Source: Nonomuraea jiangxiensis (GTDB lineage: Bacteria > Actinomycetota > Actinomycetes > Streptosporangiales > Streptosporangiaceae). Taken from it: 64,000 bases of DNA. Below the pieces are notes generated by a model. The model was not told the origin of the DNA, made no database searches, and worked only from the letters and a program-made list of their open reading frames with translations. Made by a program: the position numbers and the translations under genes. The first letter of the stretch is position 1. Each line of letters begins with the position of its first letter. The stretch is taken from positions 62,001 through 126,000 of the forward strand of contig NZ_FNDJ01000023.1 of NCBI RefSeq assembly GCF_900099965.1. Direction: 5' to 3'. Below, one piece after another: positions 24,419 through 33,264 of this stretch.

Positions 24419-25105
24419 CTACTCCCGGCCGCGCGGCACCAGGCCGCATTCATAACCGAGAATGACCGCCTGCACCCGGTCGCGTAGGCGGAGTTTGGCG
24501 AATATCCGGCCGACATGAGTGCGCACCGTCCCGTCGGACAGATACATCTCCCGCGCGATCTCGCTGTTCGACCGGCCGCGGGCGATCATGGTGAGCACCT
24601 CCAGCTCCCGCGCGGTCAGTGCCCGCAGTCTCTCGGCCTGCGACGTCTCAGGTTCACGCCGAACGTAGTGATCGATGAGGCGGCGAGTGACGGTCGGCCC
24701 GGTCACGGCCGCCCCTGAGGCGACCGCGCGCACCGCCGACAGCAGGTCCTCGGCCAGCGTGTCCTTCAGCAGAAATCCGCTCGCCCCGGCACGTAACGCA
24801 TCATAGACATATTCATCCAGGTCAAAGGTGGTGAGGATGAGCACCTTGGCGAAGGCGCAGTCCTCCCTGATGCGCCGGGTGGCCTCGACACCATCCATGC
24901 CGGGCATGCGGATGTCCATCAACACCACGTCCGGCCGCTTGTCCCGGACGACCGCCAGCCCCTGATCACCGTCCGCCGCCTCGCCGACGACCCGGATGTC
25001 GTCCGTCTCATCGAAGATCATCCGAAAGGCGGCGCGGAGCAGTGACTGATCGTCCACCAGCACGACACGCGTCGGATGCCGCGACCCCGCGGCCTCATCG
25101 CTCAC
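24419..25105 (-). CDS. NarL/LuxR-family response regulator
   Basis: 228 aa. Receiver domain residues 12-130 with acidic pair D18-D19, phospho-acceptor D64 (VLMDIRMPGMDG), Thr in ILTTFD and Lys in LLKDT. LuxR-type DNA-binding domain about 160-225 (LTARELEVLTMIARGRSNSE then IAREMYLSDGTVRTHVGRIF). Its start overlaps the stop of the kinase gene by four bases. The pair is divergent from the exporter operon at 26572 and probably controls it. Confidence 0.95.
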   Translation of the reverse strand: MSDEAAGSRHPTRVVLVDDQSLLRAAFRMIFDETDDIRVVGEAADGDQGLAVVRDKRPDVVLMDIRMPGMDGVEATRRIREDCAFAKVLILTTFDLDEYVYDALRAGASGFLLKDTLAEDLLSAVRAVASGAAVTGPTVTRRLIDHYVRREPETSQAERLRALTARELEVLTMIARGRSNSEIAREMYLSDGTVRTHVGRIFAKLRLRDRVQAVILGYECGLVPRGRE

Positions 25106-26439
25106 GCCGGCGCGACCTCCGGCGCGTGGAACACGACACGATCGAAACGCGCACCCGCGGAGGTCGGCAGGCGGGCGTGCACGCGTACGCCGCCGGCCGC
25201 GGAACGGCCGAGCTCCAACTCGCCGTCGAGCAGCTTGACCCGCTCGGCAATGCCGCGAAGGCCGTTACCCTCCTCTGCCCCGGAGAACCCGACACCGTCG
25301 TCGGAGACCTCGATCTCGACCTGACTCCGCCCAAAGGTGAGGCGCACATCGGCGCTCGCACCCGGACCCGCATGCTTCATCGTGTTCGTCAGCGCTTCCT
25401 GGATGATCCGGTAAACGGACAGATCCACGCTGGTCGGGAGGTTGACCGGTTCGCCTTCCACCCGGAAGGCAACGGGGGTGGCAGCCGCCCGGACCCGGTC
25501 GATCAGCGCGGGCAGATCGCCGGTATCCGGCAGCGGCAGCCGGTCGGCACCCTCTGAGCAGCCGCGCAGCACGCCCAGCAACTGACGCATCTCCGCCAGG
25601 GAGCTCCTGCCCACGGTGACGACCTCGCGCATCGCCTGTGCGCTCAACTCGGGGTTGCGCCGCTGGGCCGCCACCGCCGCCTGAGCCTGGGCGACCATGA
25701 CCGACAGCCCGTGGGCCACAACGTCGTGCATCTCGCGGGCCAGCCGGGCGCGCTCGGCCGCGGTGGCCAGCGCGGTGCGCTGGTGCTGCTCACGCTCCAG
25801 ATCCTCAGCGCGCCGGCGGGCCAGCAGGAGGCGTTCTGTCCTGCTGCGTACGCCCGTGCCCCACGCGAAGGCGAGCACGAGGACGAACATGACGCTCATG
25901 GCGGAGGTCACCGCCTCTCCCAACAGGGCGGCCAATGCGGCCACGGAATCGGGCGCCGGCCGACCGGCAAGCGCCTCCATGGACAGCTCAGCCTTGGAGC
26001 TGACCGTCCCGGGGAGGGCGAACCTGCCACCGGCGACTCCCGGGCGCAGCAGGTTGACGATGCCGATCACGTACGCCGTCGTGATCGCCAGGCCGAGCAC
26101 GACGTAGGAAATTCGGCGCGTGCTGCTGTGGGCGGCCACCGCGTAGAGGGTGATGGGGACGATCAGGTCGATCGGCTGCAGGGGCACGTACAGATCGAGC
26201 TGGTGCGCCGCGCCTCCCGCAAGCGCCAGCAGGAACGCCGGTAGCGGACGTCGGTGCCGGATGAGGAGGCCGGCGACCATGACGGCGCTGAACGCCCACC
26301 AGGCCGTCGCATCGGCGTGGACCCGCGTGCTGGGACTGGACAGGAGCGTCAAGACGACGGCCACGGCGACGTCGAGGAGCAGAACCCGCCGGGCGCCGAG
26401 GAGACGGCGCCATTCAGCGATCAGGGCCATACCGCCCAT
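25102..26439 (-). CDS. two-component sensor histidine kinase (NarL/DesK-type, HisKA_3)
   Basis: About 445 aa. Six hydrophobic segments in the first 230 residues, then a linker and the dimerisation domain with phospho-acceptor His in ERARLAREMHDVVAHGLSVM. ATP-binding domain has the N box IIQEALTNTMKHAG and G1/G2 boxes DDGVGFSGAEEGNGLRGIAE. No large extracellular loop, so it senses membrane or intramembrane stress, as DesK- and LiaS-like kinases do. ATG at 26439 or 26430 is possible; neither has a strong ribosome site. The open frame extends to 26562. Confidence 0.9.
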   Translation of the reverse strand: MGGMALIAEWRRLLGARRVLLLDVAVAVVLTLLSSPSTRVHADATAWWAFSAVMVAGLLIRHRRPLPAFLLALAGGAAHQLDLYVPLQPIDLIVPITLYAVAAHSSTRRISYVVLGLAITTAYVIGIVNLLRPGVAGGRFALPGTVSSKAELSMEALAGRPAPDSVAALAALLGEAVTSAMSVMFVLVLAFAWGTGVRSRTERLLLARRRAEDLEREQHQRTALATAAERARLAREMHDVVAHGLSVMVAQAQAAVAAQRRNPELSAQAMREVVTVGRSSLAEMRQLLGVLRGCSEGADRLPLPDTGDLPALIDRVRAAATPVAFRVEGEPVNLPTSVDLSVYRIIQEALTNTMKHAGPGASADVRLTFGRSQVEIEVSDDGVGFSGAEEGNGLRGIAERVKLLDGELELGRSAAGGVRVHARLPTSAGARFDRVVFHAPEVAPA

Positions 26440-26571
26440 CGTAGGGAGCCGCGGCCGGCCGCACATCAGCGCCGACTCGTACATGGGCCACGGCGACTTC
26501 GTCCTGAGGGAGGAGGCGAACCGGAGCCCGATCCGACGACGGGCACCTCCCAGCGCTGTCACGTTACGTGC

Positions 26572-27063
26572 ATGACCAAATTCCTTCGACTCGGCGCCGT
26601 GGCGTTACTCGCCGCGTCCACCGCCTGCGGATCCGAGGGGGCGGCCTCCGGCTCGGGCGCCACGAGCGACGCGGAGATCCTCGGCATCGGCAAGGAGCTC
26701 GCCCAGTGCATACGCCAGAACGGCGCTCCGAACTTCCCTGACCCCACGGTCAAAGACGGCCGGCTCGTCATGGCCCAGAACCAGCCCGAGGACCAGGTCG
26801 ACAAGGCACTGGCCGCCTGTGACTCGATCACGAGGAAACTGCCGCAGTCCGCTGTCGACGACCGGTACTCCGACGCCGAGATCGCCCAGTTGCGGAAGTT
26901 CGCGCAGTGCATCCGCGAGAACGGGGTTCCCGAGTGGCCCGATCCCAAGTCCGACGGCAGCTTCCCCGTCGTCGGCACCCCGCTGGACGGAAAGACCGAG
27001 CGTTTGATGCGCGCCCGCCAGGCATGCGTCCAGCACTGGGCCAAGGGGTGGCGCGCCTCGTGA
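26572..27063 (+). CDS. lipoprotein with duplicated CIR-NG-P-PDP motif
   Basis: 163 aa. Lipobox AASTAC with lipidated Cys19. Two near-identical segments, ELAQCIRQNGAPNFPDP (about residues 43-59) and KFAQCIRENGVPEWPDP (about 106-122), each followed by a further Cys (AACDS; RQACVQ). The pattern AxCIRxNGxPxxPDP is typical of actinomycete lipoproteins encoded before MacAB-type exporters. Its stop overlaps the adaptor start (GTGA). It may bind or present the exported compound; this is inference from position. Confidence 0.85.
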   Translation: MTKFLRLGAVALLAASTACGSEGAASGSGATSDAEILGIGKELAQCIRQNGAPNFPDPTVKDGRLVMAQNQPEDQVDKALAACDSITRKLPQSAVDDRYSDAEIAQLRKFAQCIRENGVPEWPDPKSDGSFPVVGTPLDGKTERLMRARQACVQHWAKGWRAS

Positions 27064-28160
27064 ACCGTCCCGCTGTGCGGTCCCGAGCCCGGGTCCTGTG
27101 GACCACGCTCCTCCTCATGGTGGCCGCAGTGACCGCCTGGATCGCCCTGCCCAGCCGGCAGCGGCCCGTGACGCCGGCTCCCAGCGTCGCCACCCAGACC
27201 GCGCCGGTGACCCGCGGCACGATCACGGAGCGCATCCAGGTCGGCGGCACCCTCGGCTACGAGGGCGACTACTCCGTGGTGCACCAGGGTGCCTCGGCCA
27301 TCCTCACCAGCGTTCCCACGCCAGGAAGCCTCATCGAGCGCGGTGAACCCTTGTATTCCGTGGACGGCAAGCAGGTCCGCCTCCTGTACGGTGACCTGCC
27401 CGCCTACCGCGCCTTCGAGTACGGCATGACGAGCGGTCCCGACGTCAGGCAACTGGAGCGCAACCTCGTCCGTCTCGGCCTCGACCCCGATCGCCGGATC
27501 GACGTCGACGACCGGTTCACTCACGCCACCTCACAGGCCATCCGCGCATGGGAGGCGAGGTGGGGCGTGCGGTCGTGGGAGCGTACCGGGCGGCTGCCGC
27601 TCGGTACGGTGGCCTTCCTGCCGCGATCCCTGCGCGTGGCGGAGGCGAGGGCCGAGGTCGGGAGCGCCGTGAGCGCGAACTCCAACGTGCTGACGGGCAC
27701 CTCCAACCGGCACGTGGTAACCGTCCAGTTGAGCACGGATCGGCAGCACCTGGTCAAGGCGGGCGACTCGGTGGAGATCACGTTGTCCGGGGTGAAGCCA
27801 CTCAAGGGCACGGTGATTCGGGTGGGCAGGGTGGCGACGCAACCGCGGTCCGCGGGAAACGCGCAGTCGACGAGCCTGCCCGCCGCCGTGCCCGTCACCA
27901 TCGGGGTCACGCTGCCGAAGGACGGCCCGAGCCTCGATCAGGCGCCGGTGCAGGCGGGCATCGCGACCATGACCCGGAAGAACGTGCTGACCGTGCCGGT
28001 GACGGCGCTGCTGGCCCGTTCCGGAGGCGGCTACGAGGTGCGGCTGGCCTCCAACCGCCTGGTGAAGGTGGAGCCCGGCCTGTTCGACAGCAGCACCGGC
28101 ATGGTGGAAGTGGCCGGTGAACTCTCCACACAAGACCAGATCAAGGTGCCGGTCCAATGA
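27060..28160 (+). CDS. periplasmic adaptor (HlyD/MacA-like) with peptidoglycan-binding domain
   Basis: 366 aa from GTG 27060. Single N-terminal helix (WTTLLLMVAAVTAWIAL), a barrel/lipoyl-like part starting with TAPVTRGTITERIQVGGTLG, an inserted PG_binding_1 domain (about residues 122-165: TSGPDVRQLERNLVRLGL ... SQAIRAWEARWG), then a second barrel half (HVVTVQLSTDRQHLVKAGDS). In actinomycetes this adaptor type links an ABC exporter to the cell wall. Overlaps the genes before and after by four bases, so one translation-coupled operon. Confidence 0.9.
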   Translation: MNRPAVRSRARVLWTTLLLMVAAVTAWIALPSRQRPVTPAPSVATQTAPVTRGTITERIQVGGTLGYEGDYSVVHQGASAILTSVPTPGSLIERGEPLYSVDGKQVRLLYGDLPAYRAFEYGMTSGPDVRQLERNLVRLGLDPDRRIDVDDRFTHATSQAIRAWEARWGVRSWERTGRLPLGTVAFLPRSLRVAEARAEVGSAVSANSNVLTGTSNRHVVTVQLSTDRQHLVKAGDSVEITLSGVKPLKGTVIRVGRVATQPRSAGNAQSTSLPAAVPVTIGVTLPKDGPSLDQAPVQAGIATMTRKNVLTVPVTALLARSGGGYEVRLASNRLVKVEPGLFDSSTGMVEVAGELSTQDQIKVPVQ

Positions 28161-28843
28161 GCGTGGTGCTGGAGGTACGGGACGCCTGGAAGGTGTATCC
28201 GGGCAACCCGCCCGTCGAGTCCGTACGCGGCGTGTCCTTCACCGTGGAACGCGGCGAACTCGTGGCCATCGTCGGCCCGTCAGGCTCGGGGAAGACGACG
28301 ATCCTGAACATGGCGGCCGGCCTCGACCGGCCCACCTCGGGCTCGATCCGCATCGCCGGTCGCGCCGCGCACGGGTTGTCCGACCGCAGGTTGTCGGGGC
28401 TGCGCGCGCACCACATGGGCGTGGTGTTCCAGCGGTTCCACCTCCTGGACCACCTCTCCGCGCTCGACAACGTGGCCACGGGACTGCTGTACCGCGCGAT
28501 CCCGGGCGGGCGGCGCCGCGCGGCCGCGGCTGAGGCGCTGGAACGGGTGGGGCTCGGCCACCGGGCGCACCACCGACCGCACGAGCTGTCCGGCGGCGAG
28601 CAGCAGCGGGTCGCCATCGCCCGGGCGGTGGTCGGCCGGCCCGAGCTGGTCTTCGCCGACGAGCCGACAGGCAATCTGGACACCGGTTCGGGCGCGGGCG
28701 TGCTCGCGCTGCTCGACGAGTTGAACGGCGACGGAACGACGATCGTGGTCATCACCCACAGCGAGGAGGTCGCCCGCGCCGGTCGAAGGCACATCGAAAT
28801 GCGCGACGGGCAGATCGTGCACGATTCAAGGAGCTCCGGATGA
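28157..28843 (+). CDS. ABC transporter ATP-binding protein (MacB/LolD type)
   Basis: 228 aa. Walker A GPSGSGKTT (about residues 40-48), Q loop VVFQRFHLLDHLSALDNV, signature LSGGEQQRVAIARA, Walker B LVFADEPTGNLD, and H loop VITHSEEVA. ADEPTGNLD is the hallmark of the FtsE/LolD/MacB branch. Works with the permease that follows and the adaptor before it. Confidence 0.95.
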   Translation: MSVVLEVRDAWKVYPGNPPVESVRGVSFTVERGELVAIVGPSGSGKTTILNMAAGLDRPTSGSIRIAGRAAHGLSDRRLSGLRAHHMGVVFQRFHLLDHLSALDNVATGLLYRAIPGGRRRAAAAEALERVGLGHRAHHRPHELSGGEQQRVAIARAVVGRPELVFADEPTGNLDTGSGAGVLALLDELNGDGTTIVVITHSEEVARAGRRHIEMRDGQIVHDSRSSG

Positions 28844-30090
28844 CCGCGACCGACCGGCCCCGCACGTTCCCGGGAACGCCTGCTACGAGCGGCAGCGACA
28901 TCGGGCTGTCCCGGTTGCGCGCCGCGGACCTCATTCCGGTGGCAACCGGTGGGCTGCGCACCCGACGGGTCAGGGTCCTGCTGTCGATGCTCGGCATCGC
29001 GATCGGCATCTCCGCCGTCGTGGCCGTGCTCGGCATCACCCGCTCCAGCCAGGCGGACCTGCTGGCCCGGCTGGACCGGCTCGGAACGAACCTGCTCACC
29101 GTCGTGAACGGCAGCAACCTGTCGGACGCTGAGGTGCCACTGCCCGCGACGGCCACGACCACCATCGGGCACACCGAGGGCGTCGAAGCCGTGGCCCCTA
29201 CCGCGGAACTCGCCGGGGTCGGCGTCTATCGGTCCGACAAGATCCCGCCGCAGATCACCGGCGGCCTGTCCGTACGGGCGGCCGACTCGTCCCTGGTCTC
29301 CACGCTCGGGGCCGACATGCTCGCCGGAACGTACCTCAACGAGGCGACCAGCCGATACCCTACGACCGTGCTCGGGCACACCGCGGCGGAGACACTCGGC
29401 ATCACCGATCTCTCCGGCGCTCCCCGCGTGTGGCTCGGCGGCCGCTGGTACACGGTGATCGGCATCCTCCGTCCGATCGAGCTCGCCTCCGAGATCAACC
29501 GATCGGCCCTGATCGGTTTCCCTGTCGCGGCGCGGGACTTCGCGTACAACGACCGGCCCAGCCGCATCTACGTGCGGAGCCAGACCGAGCGCACCCTGGA
29601 GGTGTTCGAGGTGCTGGCGCGCGCCGCGAACCCGAAGAACCCGAACGAGGTGGCGGTGAGCCGGCCTTCCGACGTGCTCACCGCGCGTCTGGAGGTGGCG
29701 AACGCGACCACGACGATGTTCGTCGGCCTCGGTGCGGTCGCGCTGCTGGTGGGCGGCATCGGCATCGCGAACGTCATGGTGATCTCGGTGCTCGAACGAC
29801 GGTCGGAGATCGGGCTGCGGCGTGCGCTGGGCGCAGCGCGCCGCCACGTGGCCGCGCAGTTCGTCGTGGAATCGTTCCTGCTGGGGACCGCCGGCGGCGT
29901 GGCGGGCGTGCTCGTCGGGGTCACCGTCACCTACGGCATGGCGGTGCACCTCGGCTGGCAGGTGATCATCCCACCGGCCGCGATGTCCGCGGGGCTGGGG
30001 ACTGCGATGGCGATCGGCGTGCTGTCGGGCATCTACCCGGCGCTACGCGCGGCCTCCATGCCACCGACCCAGGCACTCCGAACGTCCTGA
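28840..30090 (+). CDS. ABC transporter permease (FtsX/MacB type)
   Basis: 416 aa. One N-terminal helix (VLLSMLGIAIGISAVVAVLG), a large extracytoplasmic MacB-PCD domain, then three C-terminal helices (GLGAVALLVGGIGIANVMVI; LLGTAGGVAGVLVGVTVTYG; AGLGTAMAIGVLSGIYPALR), the standard FtsX layout, with SVLERRSEIGLRRALGA between. Last gene of the operon. Such MacAB-like systems export antibiotics, peptides or lipids; the two-component system at 24.4-26.4 kb is the likely regulator. Confidence 0.93.
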   Translation: MTATDRPRTFPGTPATSGSDIGLSRLRAADLIPVATGGLRTRRVRVLLSMLGIAIGISAVVAVLGITRSSQADLLARLDRLGTNLLTVVNGSNLSDAEVPLPATATTTIGHTEGVEAVAPTAELAGVGVYRSDKIPPQITGGLSVRAADSSLVSTLGADMLAGTYLNEATSRYPTTVLGHTAAETLGITDLSGAPRVWLGGRWYTVIGILRPIELASEINRSALIGFPVAARDFAYNDRPSRIYVRSQTERTLEVFEVLARAANPKNPNEVAVSRPSDVLTARLEVANATTTMFVGLGAVALLVGGIGIANVMVISVLERRSEIGLRRALGAARRHVAAQFVVESFLLGTAGGVAGVLVGVTVTYGMAVHLGWQVIIPPAAMSAGLGTAMAIGVLSGIYPALRAASMPPTQALRTS

Positions 30091-30236
30091 GCCGCACTGC
30101 GCCGGCCCGTCCTGAAGACGACCTTCGGGAGAGCGCACCAGACGTCGGCGAACGCGGCCCCGAGCTCGTCGCCACGCAACGACGGATCCGTATGGACCCG
30201 CAGAGGATGTAGACCTGGTCATGTGACCTCCGGGGA

Positions 30237-31478
30237 TCAGCCCGTGGACACCGCGGACCCGCTCCGGCCGATCATGTCGAGCAGAAGCTTCGCGGCCACC
30301 TCCGCCCCGTCGGTGCGGACCGTCTCGGCCACGACGGCCGCGCGGGCACCGGTCTCGGGGGCCAGGGCGATCTTGAGTGCGGCCGAGAGGGACTCGGCGG
30401 TCGGCGTCGGACCGTCGTGTCCCGTGCCGATGCCGAGCTCGGTCACCCGGCCCGCCCAGTACGGCTGATCCGCGACCTGAGGCACGATCACCTGCGGCGC
30501 CCCGGCACGAGCGGCCGTCGTCGTCGTGCCCGCGCCGCCGTGGTGCACGACCGCGGCCACCCGGCGGAACAGCGCCTGCTGGTTGACCTCCCCGACGACG
30601 AAGCAGTCGTCCCGGTCGTCGATCAGGGCCAGGTCGGCCCAGCCGCTGCCGAGCAGAACGCGGCGACCCCGCGTCCGGACCGCTTCGATGACGGCCCGGG
30701 AGACCTCCTGCGCGTTCGCGCCCCGGATCAGCATGCTGCCGAAGCCCACGTACACCGGCTCCGCACCGGCGGCCAGGAACGCCTCCAGGCCGACTGGGAG
30801 CGGACGCTGGTCCGGCCGGATCCACGCGCCGGTCTGCGTCACGTCGAGCTCCGGCGTCTCCTGCCACGGGCCCAGAACCGGGTCGGCCGCCAGGAACGGG
30901 TGGCCGGTGAAGACGTGGTCGCGGACGCCGCTCACCGGCGGCAGGCCGATCGAGGTCCTGTGGGTGTTGATCGTGTCGCCGAACAGGGCTTCCATGTGCT
31001 CGGCGTGCAGGTCCCACAGGCCCCGGTTGCCGGTCACCTCAGGGGGGATCACCTGGCCCGGCCGGCGGAGAGGAGGGTGATGCGACGACGGCAGGTAACA
31101 CGGGGAGAAGGACGCGAACACATAGGGCACGCCCAGCTTCTCGGCCGCCGTCCGCGTACCGGCCAGGGCCGGGAACGAGCCGGCGGCCACCACCGCGGCG
31201 CAGCCCTCGGCCGCCCCGGCGACCGCCTCGTAGGCCATGGCGGTCAGTTCGGCGGCGATGTCGGACAGGCCCGCCTTGCCGGGGATCGCCCCCGTCGCCA
31301 GCGCGCGGATCGGCCAGCCTACGGGAGTCAGCGGCACGGCGACATCGTCCAGCAGCTCCGCGAAATCCGGCGGCGCGCACACCGTTACTTCGACGCCGTG
31401 AGCCTGTAGCCGCACCGCCAGCCCTGCCATGGGCTCGACGTCCCCGCGCGACCCGTAACTCACCAACACAACCCGCAT
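30237..31478 (-). CDS. GT1-family glycosyltransferase (antibiotic/macrolide-type, UGT-like)
   Basis: 413 aa from ATG 31478. N-terminal acceptor domain opens with MRVVLVSYGSRGDVEPMAGL, standard for GtfB-like enzymes. C-terminal donor domain: EPVYVGFGSMLIRGANA, VVGEVNQQALFRRVAAVVHH then GGAGTTTTAARAGAPQVIVP and VADQPYWAGRV, the nucleotide-sugar binding motif with its HHGGAGTT core. It transfers a sugar to a small lipophilic acceptor such as an antibiotic aglycone or sterol. No biosynthetic cluster surrounds it, so self-protection or detoxification by glycosylation is as likely as biosynthesis. Upstream frame to 31559 is open but without a start signal. Confidence 0.9.
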   Translation of the reverse strand: MRVVLVSYGSRGDVEPMAGLAVRLQAHGVEVTVCAPPDFAELLDDVAVPLTPVGWPIRALATGAIPGKAGLSDIAAELTAMAYEAVAGAAEGCAAVVAAGSFPALAGTRTAAEKLGVPYVFASFSPCYLPSSHHPPLRRPGQVIPPEVTGNRGLWDLHAEHMEALFGDTINTHRTSIGLPPVSGVRDHVFTGHPFLAADPVLGPWQETPELDVTQTGAWIRPDQRPLPVGLEAFLAAGAEPVYVGFGSMLIRGANAQEVSRAVIEAVRTRGRRVLLGSGWADLALIDDRDDCFVVGEVNQQALFRRVAAVVHHGGAGTTTTAARAGAPQVIVPQVADQPYWAGRVTELGIGTGHDGPTPTAESLSAALKIALAPETGARAAVVAETVRTDGAEVAAKLLLDMIGRSGSAVSTG

Positions 31479-31622
31479 CCCGCAGCCCCCAGTTTCCGTA
31501 CGTTCCGGCCGAAGGGTGATTGTGCGGTACGACCGGGGCCTTGTGGCAAGGCCCCCCATGCGCTATAGGCTGGTAGTGGCAAGGAGCGGATGTCCCCCTT
31601 GCCATTTTTCCAGGCGAGGGGA

Positions 31623-32414
31623 TCAGCCGGGCTGAGTCAGGGCGCGGATGGTCTCCTCGAAACGCCGCGCCTCGTTCCGGTCCACGGCACGATCGAGGAT
31701 CTTTCCCTTCTTCCAGGTCGTGAACGGTTCGGCCGGCGGATGGTCGATGAGCGCGGTGATCGGCGGCACGGCCTTGGCCAGCGGCTGGGCGAAGGCCGCC
31801 GACGCCACTCGCACGATGCCGCGTAGCGGCTGTTTGAAGGGCTCGTGCAGCCCTGTCGCCACGAACACCGGGTTGTACAGCACGTACTTCGTACGCTCAG
31901 AGGCATAGGCCGTCCCCAGTAACTCGCTGGCCCTGGCTCCCTGCATGGTCGCGGTGACAGCCCGGTACTTGTGCTTCAGCTGGAGGTCGTCCCAGTGAAT
32001 CCGGCCGCCCTGCCCCGCGCCGCACAGGTTGATGATCACTGGGGTCGCCGCGTTCTCCAGCGGGCCACGCAGTCCTTCGGCCATGAGCCAGCGGTTGAGC
32101 ACGTAGAGGGCGAAGGTGTGCTCGAAACCCTCCTCGGTCTCTACTCGTGTGGGATTGAACCGGAACGCGGCGAGCACCAAGGCGTCGATCATGGGGTGCT
32201 CGGCGTTGAGTCGTTCCACCAGGTCGCGGGTCTGGCGCAGGGAGCTGAGGTCGGATCTGACGAAGTGGGCCTTCGGCACCTCCTCGCGCAGGCGCCGCCC
32301 GCCCTCGTCGCTGCTGCCCACCGCCACGACCTGATCGCCGAGCTCGGCGTAGTGGCGGGCCAGGGCCTTGCCGATGCCGTTCGTGCCGCCGGATATCACG
32401 ATGGTCCGAGCCAT
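31623..32414 (-). CDS. SDR-family protein without the YxxxK motif
   Basis: 263 aa. Cofactor motif ISGGTNGIGKAL (residues 6-17) and VGSSDEGG; LSSLRQTRDLVERL and DALVLAAFRF follow the SDR order, but the usual NNAG is altered to LAAF and there is no Y-x-x-x-K; the region reads TATMQGARASELLGTAYA. Resembles protochlorophyllide-reductase-like or WW-oxidoreductase-like SDRs that lost classical catalysis. The ribosome site GAGGAGG lies inside a palindromic operator. Divergent from the TetR gene, which very likely represses it. Confidence 0.85.
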   Translation of the reverse strand: MARTIVISGGTNGIGKALARHYAELGDQVVAVGSSDEGGRRLREEVPKAHFVRSDLSSLRQTRDLVERLNAEHPMIDALVLAAFRFNPTRVETEEGFEHTFALYVLNRWLMAEGLRGPLENAATPVIINLCGAGQGGRIHWDDLQLKHKYRAVTATMQGARASELLGTAYASERTKYVLYNPVFVATGLHEPFKQPLRGIVRVASAAFAQPLAKAVPPITALIDHPPAEPFTTWKKGKILDRAVDRNEARRFEETIRALTQPG

Positions 32415-32417
32415 AAG

Positions 32418-32450
32418 TTGAGGACCTCCTCAAGTTGAGAGGCCCCTCAA
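32418..32450. promoter_or_regulatory. two tandem 16-bp palindromes between SDR and TetR genes
   Basis: TTGAGGACCTCCTCAA (32418-32433) and TTGAGAGGCCCCTCAA (32435-32450) are palindromes with one base between them, 17 bases centre to centre. The first covers the ribosome site of the SDR gene (four bases before its ATG); the second ends 19 bases before the TetR ATG. Likely the TetR operator, controlling both genes. Confidence 0.8.
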
Positions 32451-32469
32451 GTTAGCTAAGCTGGCGGGC

Positions 32470-33066
32470 ATGCGCAAGGACGCCGTGCAAAACCGTGAGC
32501 GCCTCCTGCAGGCGGCGCGGCAGCTGTTCGCGGATCGGGGGCTCGACGTGCCGCTCGACGAGATCGCCCGCGCGGCAGGGGTGAGCATCGGCACGCTCTA
32601 CAATCGCTTCCCCACCCGAGACGCCCTCGTGGAGGCGGCCTTCGCGGACCGAGCGGCGACCGTGACCGAGCTGGCCGAGCACGCGCTGGCCATGGACAAC
32701 CCCTGGGAGGGGTTCGTCGCGTTCCTGACCGGCGTGTGCGAACTGCAAGCGGCCGACCTCGGCTACAACGACCTCGCCGCACGCACGGCCGCGGTGGACG
32801 GGGATCGCGGGTACGGCCTGATGCGGGAGATCCTCGAACGCGCCCAGCGAGGCGGGGAGTTGCGGGCCGACGTCACACTCACTGACATGGCGTTCGTGGT
32901 CTGGGGAGTGGCGGCGACCGTCAGAGCCACCCACAAGGTGGCCCCGGGAGCCTGGCGGCGACACCTCGCCCTGGCCCTGGACGGCCTGCACGCCACCGCG
33001 GCCCACCCCCTGCCGATCCCTCCCATGTCCACCGCGCAGACCCGCGCCGCACTGCGGGACTGCTGA
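32470..33066 (+). CDS. TetR-family transcriptional regulator
   Basis: 198 aa. HTH in the first 50 residues: NRERLLQAARQLFADRGLDV, PLDEIARAAGVSIGTLYNRF. C-terminal ligand domain with LTGVCELQAADLGYNDLAAR as in the SbtR-like C-terminal type. Divergent from the SDR gene across two palindromes, so autoregulation and control of the SDR are expected. Ligand unknown. Confidence 0.92.
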   Translation: MRKDAVQNRERLLQAARQLFADRGLDVPLDEIARAAGVSIGTLYNRFPTRDALVEAAFADRAATVTELAEHALAMDNPWEGFVAFLTGVCELQAADLGYNDLAARTAAVDGDRGYGLMREILERAQRGGELRADVTLTDMAFVVWGVAATVRATHKVAPGAWRRHLALALDGLHATAAHPLPIPPMSTAQTRAALRDC

Positions 33067-33264
33067 GCGGTGATGTCAGCGACGGTGGGGGAGCGCCGCC
33101 TGGTACCTGGCCGCCGCTGAGTCCGAGGGCCCCGCGCCTGGCCGTGACGAGCCGGATGTCTGTCGTGAGGGAGGGCCTGCTGCTCGCCGGGTAGGACCTC
33201 TGGTGAGCACGCCTCCGCCGTTGTACGTTTGCGTCTCTGCCTCCCCCCGGTGGAAAGGCCGATC

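Noticed and set aside
28141..29949. 602-codon reverse frame opposite the ABC genes
   Set aside because: Lies fully antisense to an ATPase and a permease with all their motifs; no own motifs.
30043..31017. Long reverse-strand frame with Arg/Gly/Pro-rich protein
   Set aside because: It overlaps the glycosyltransferase in another frame on the same strand, and its composition is typical of a shadow of GC-rich coding DNA.
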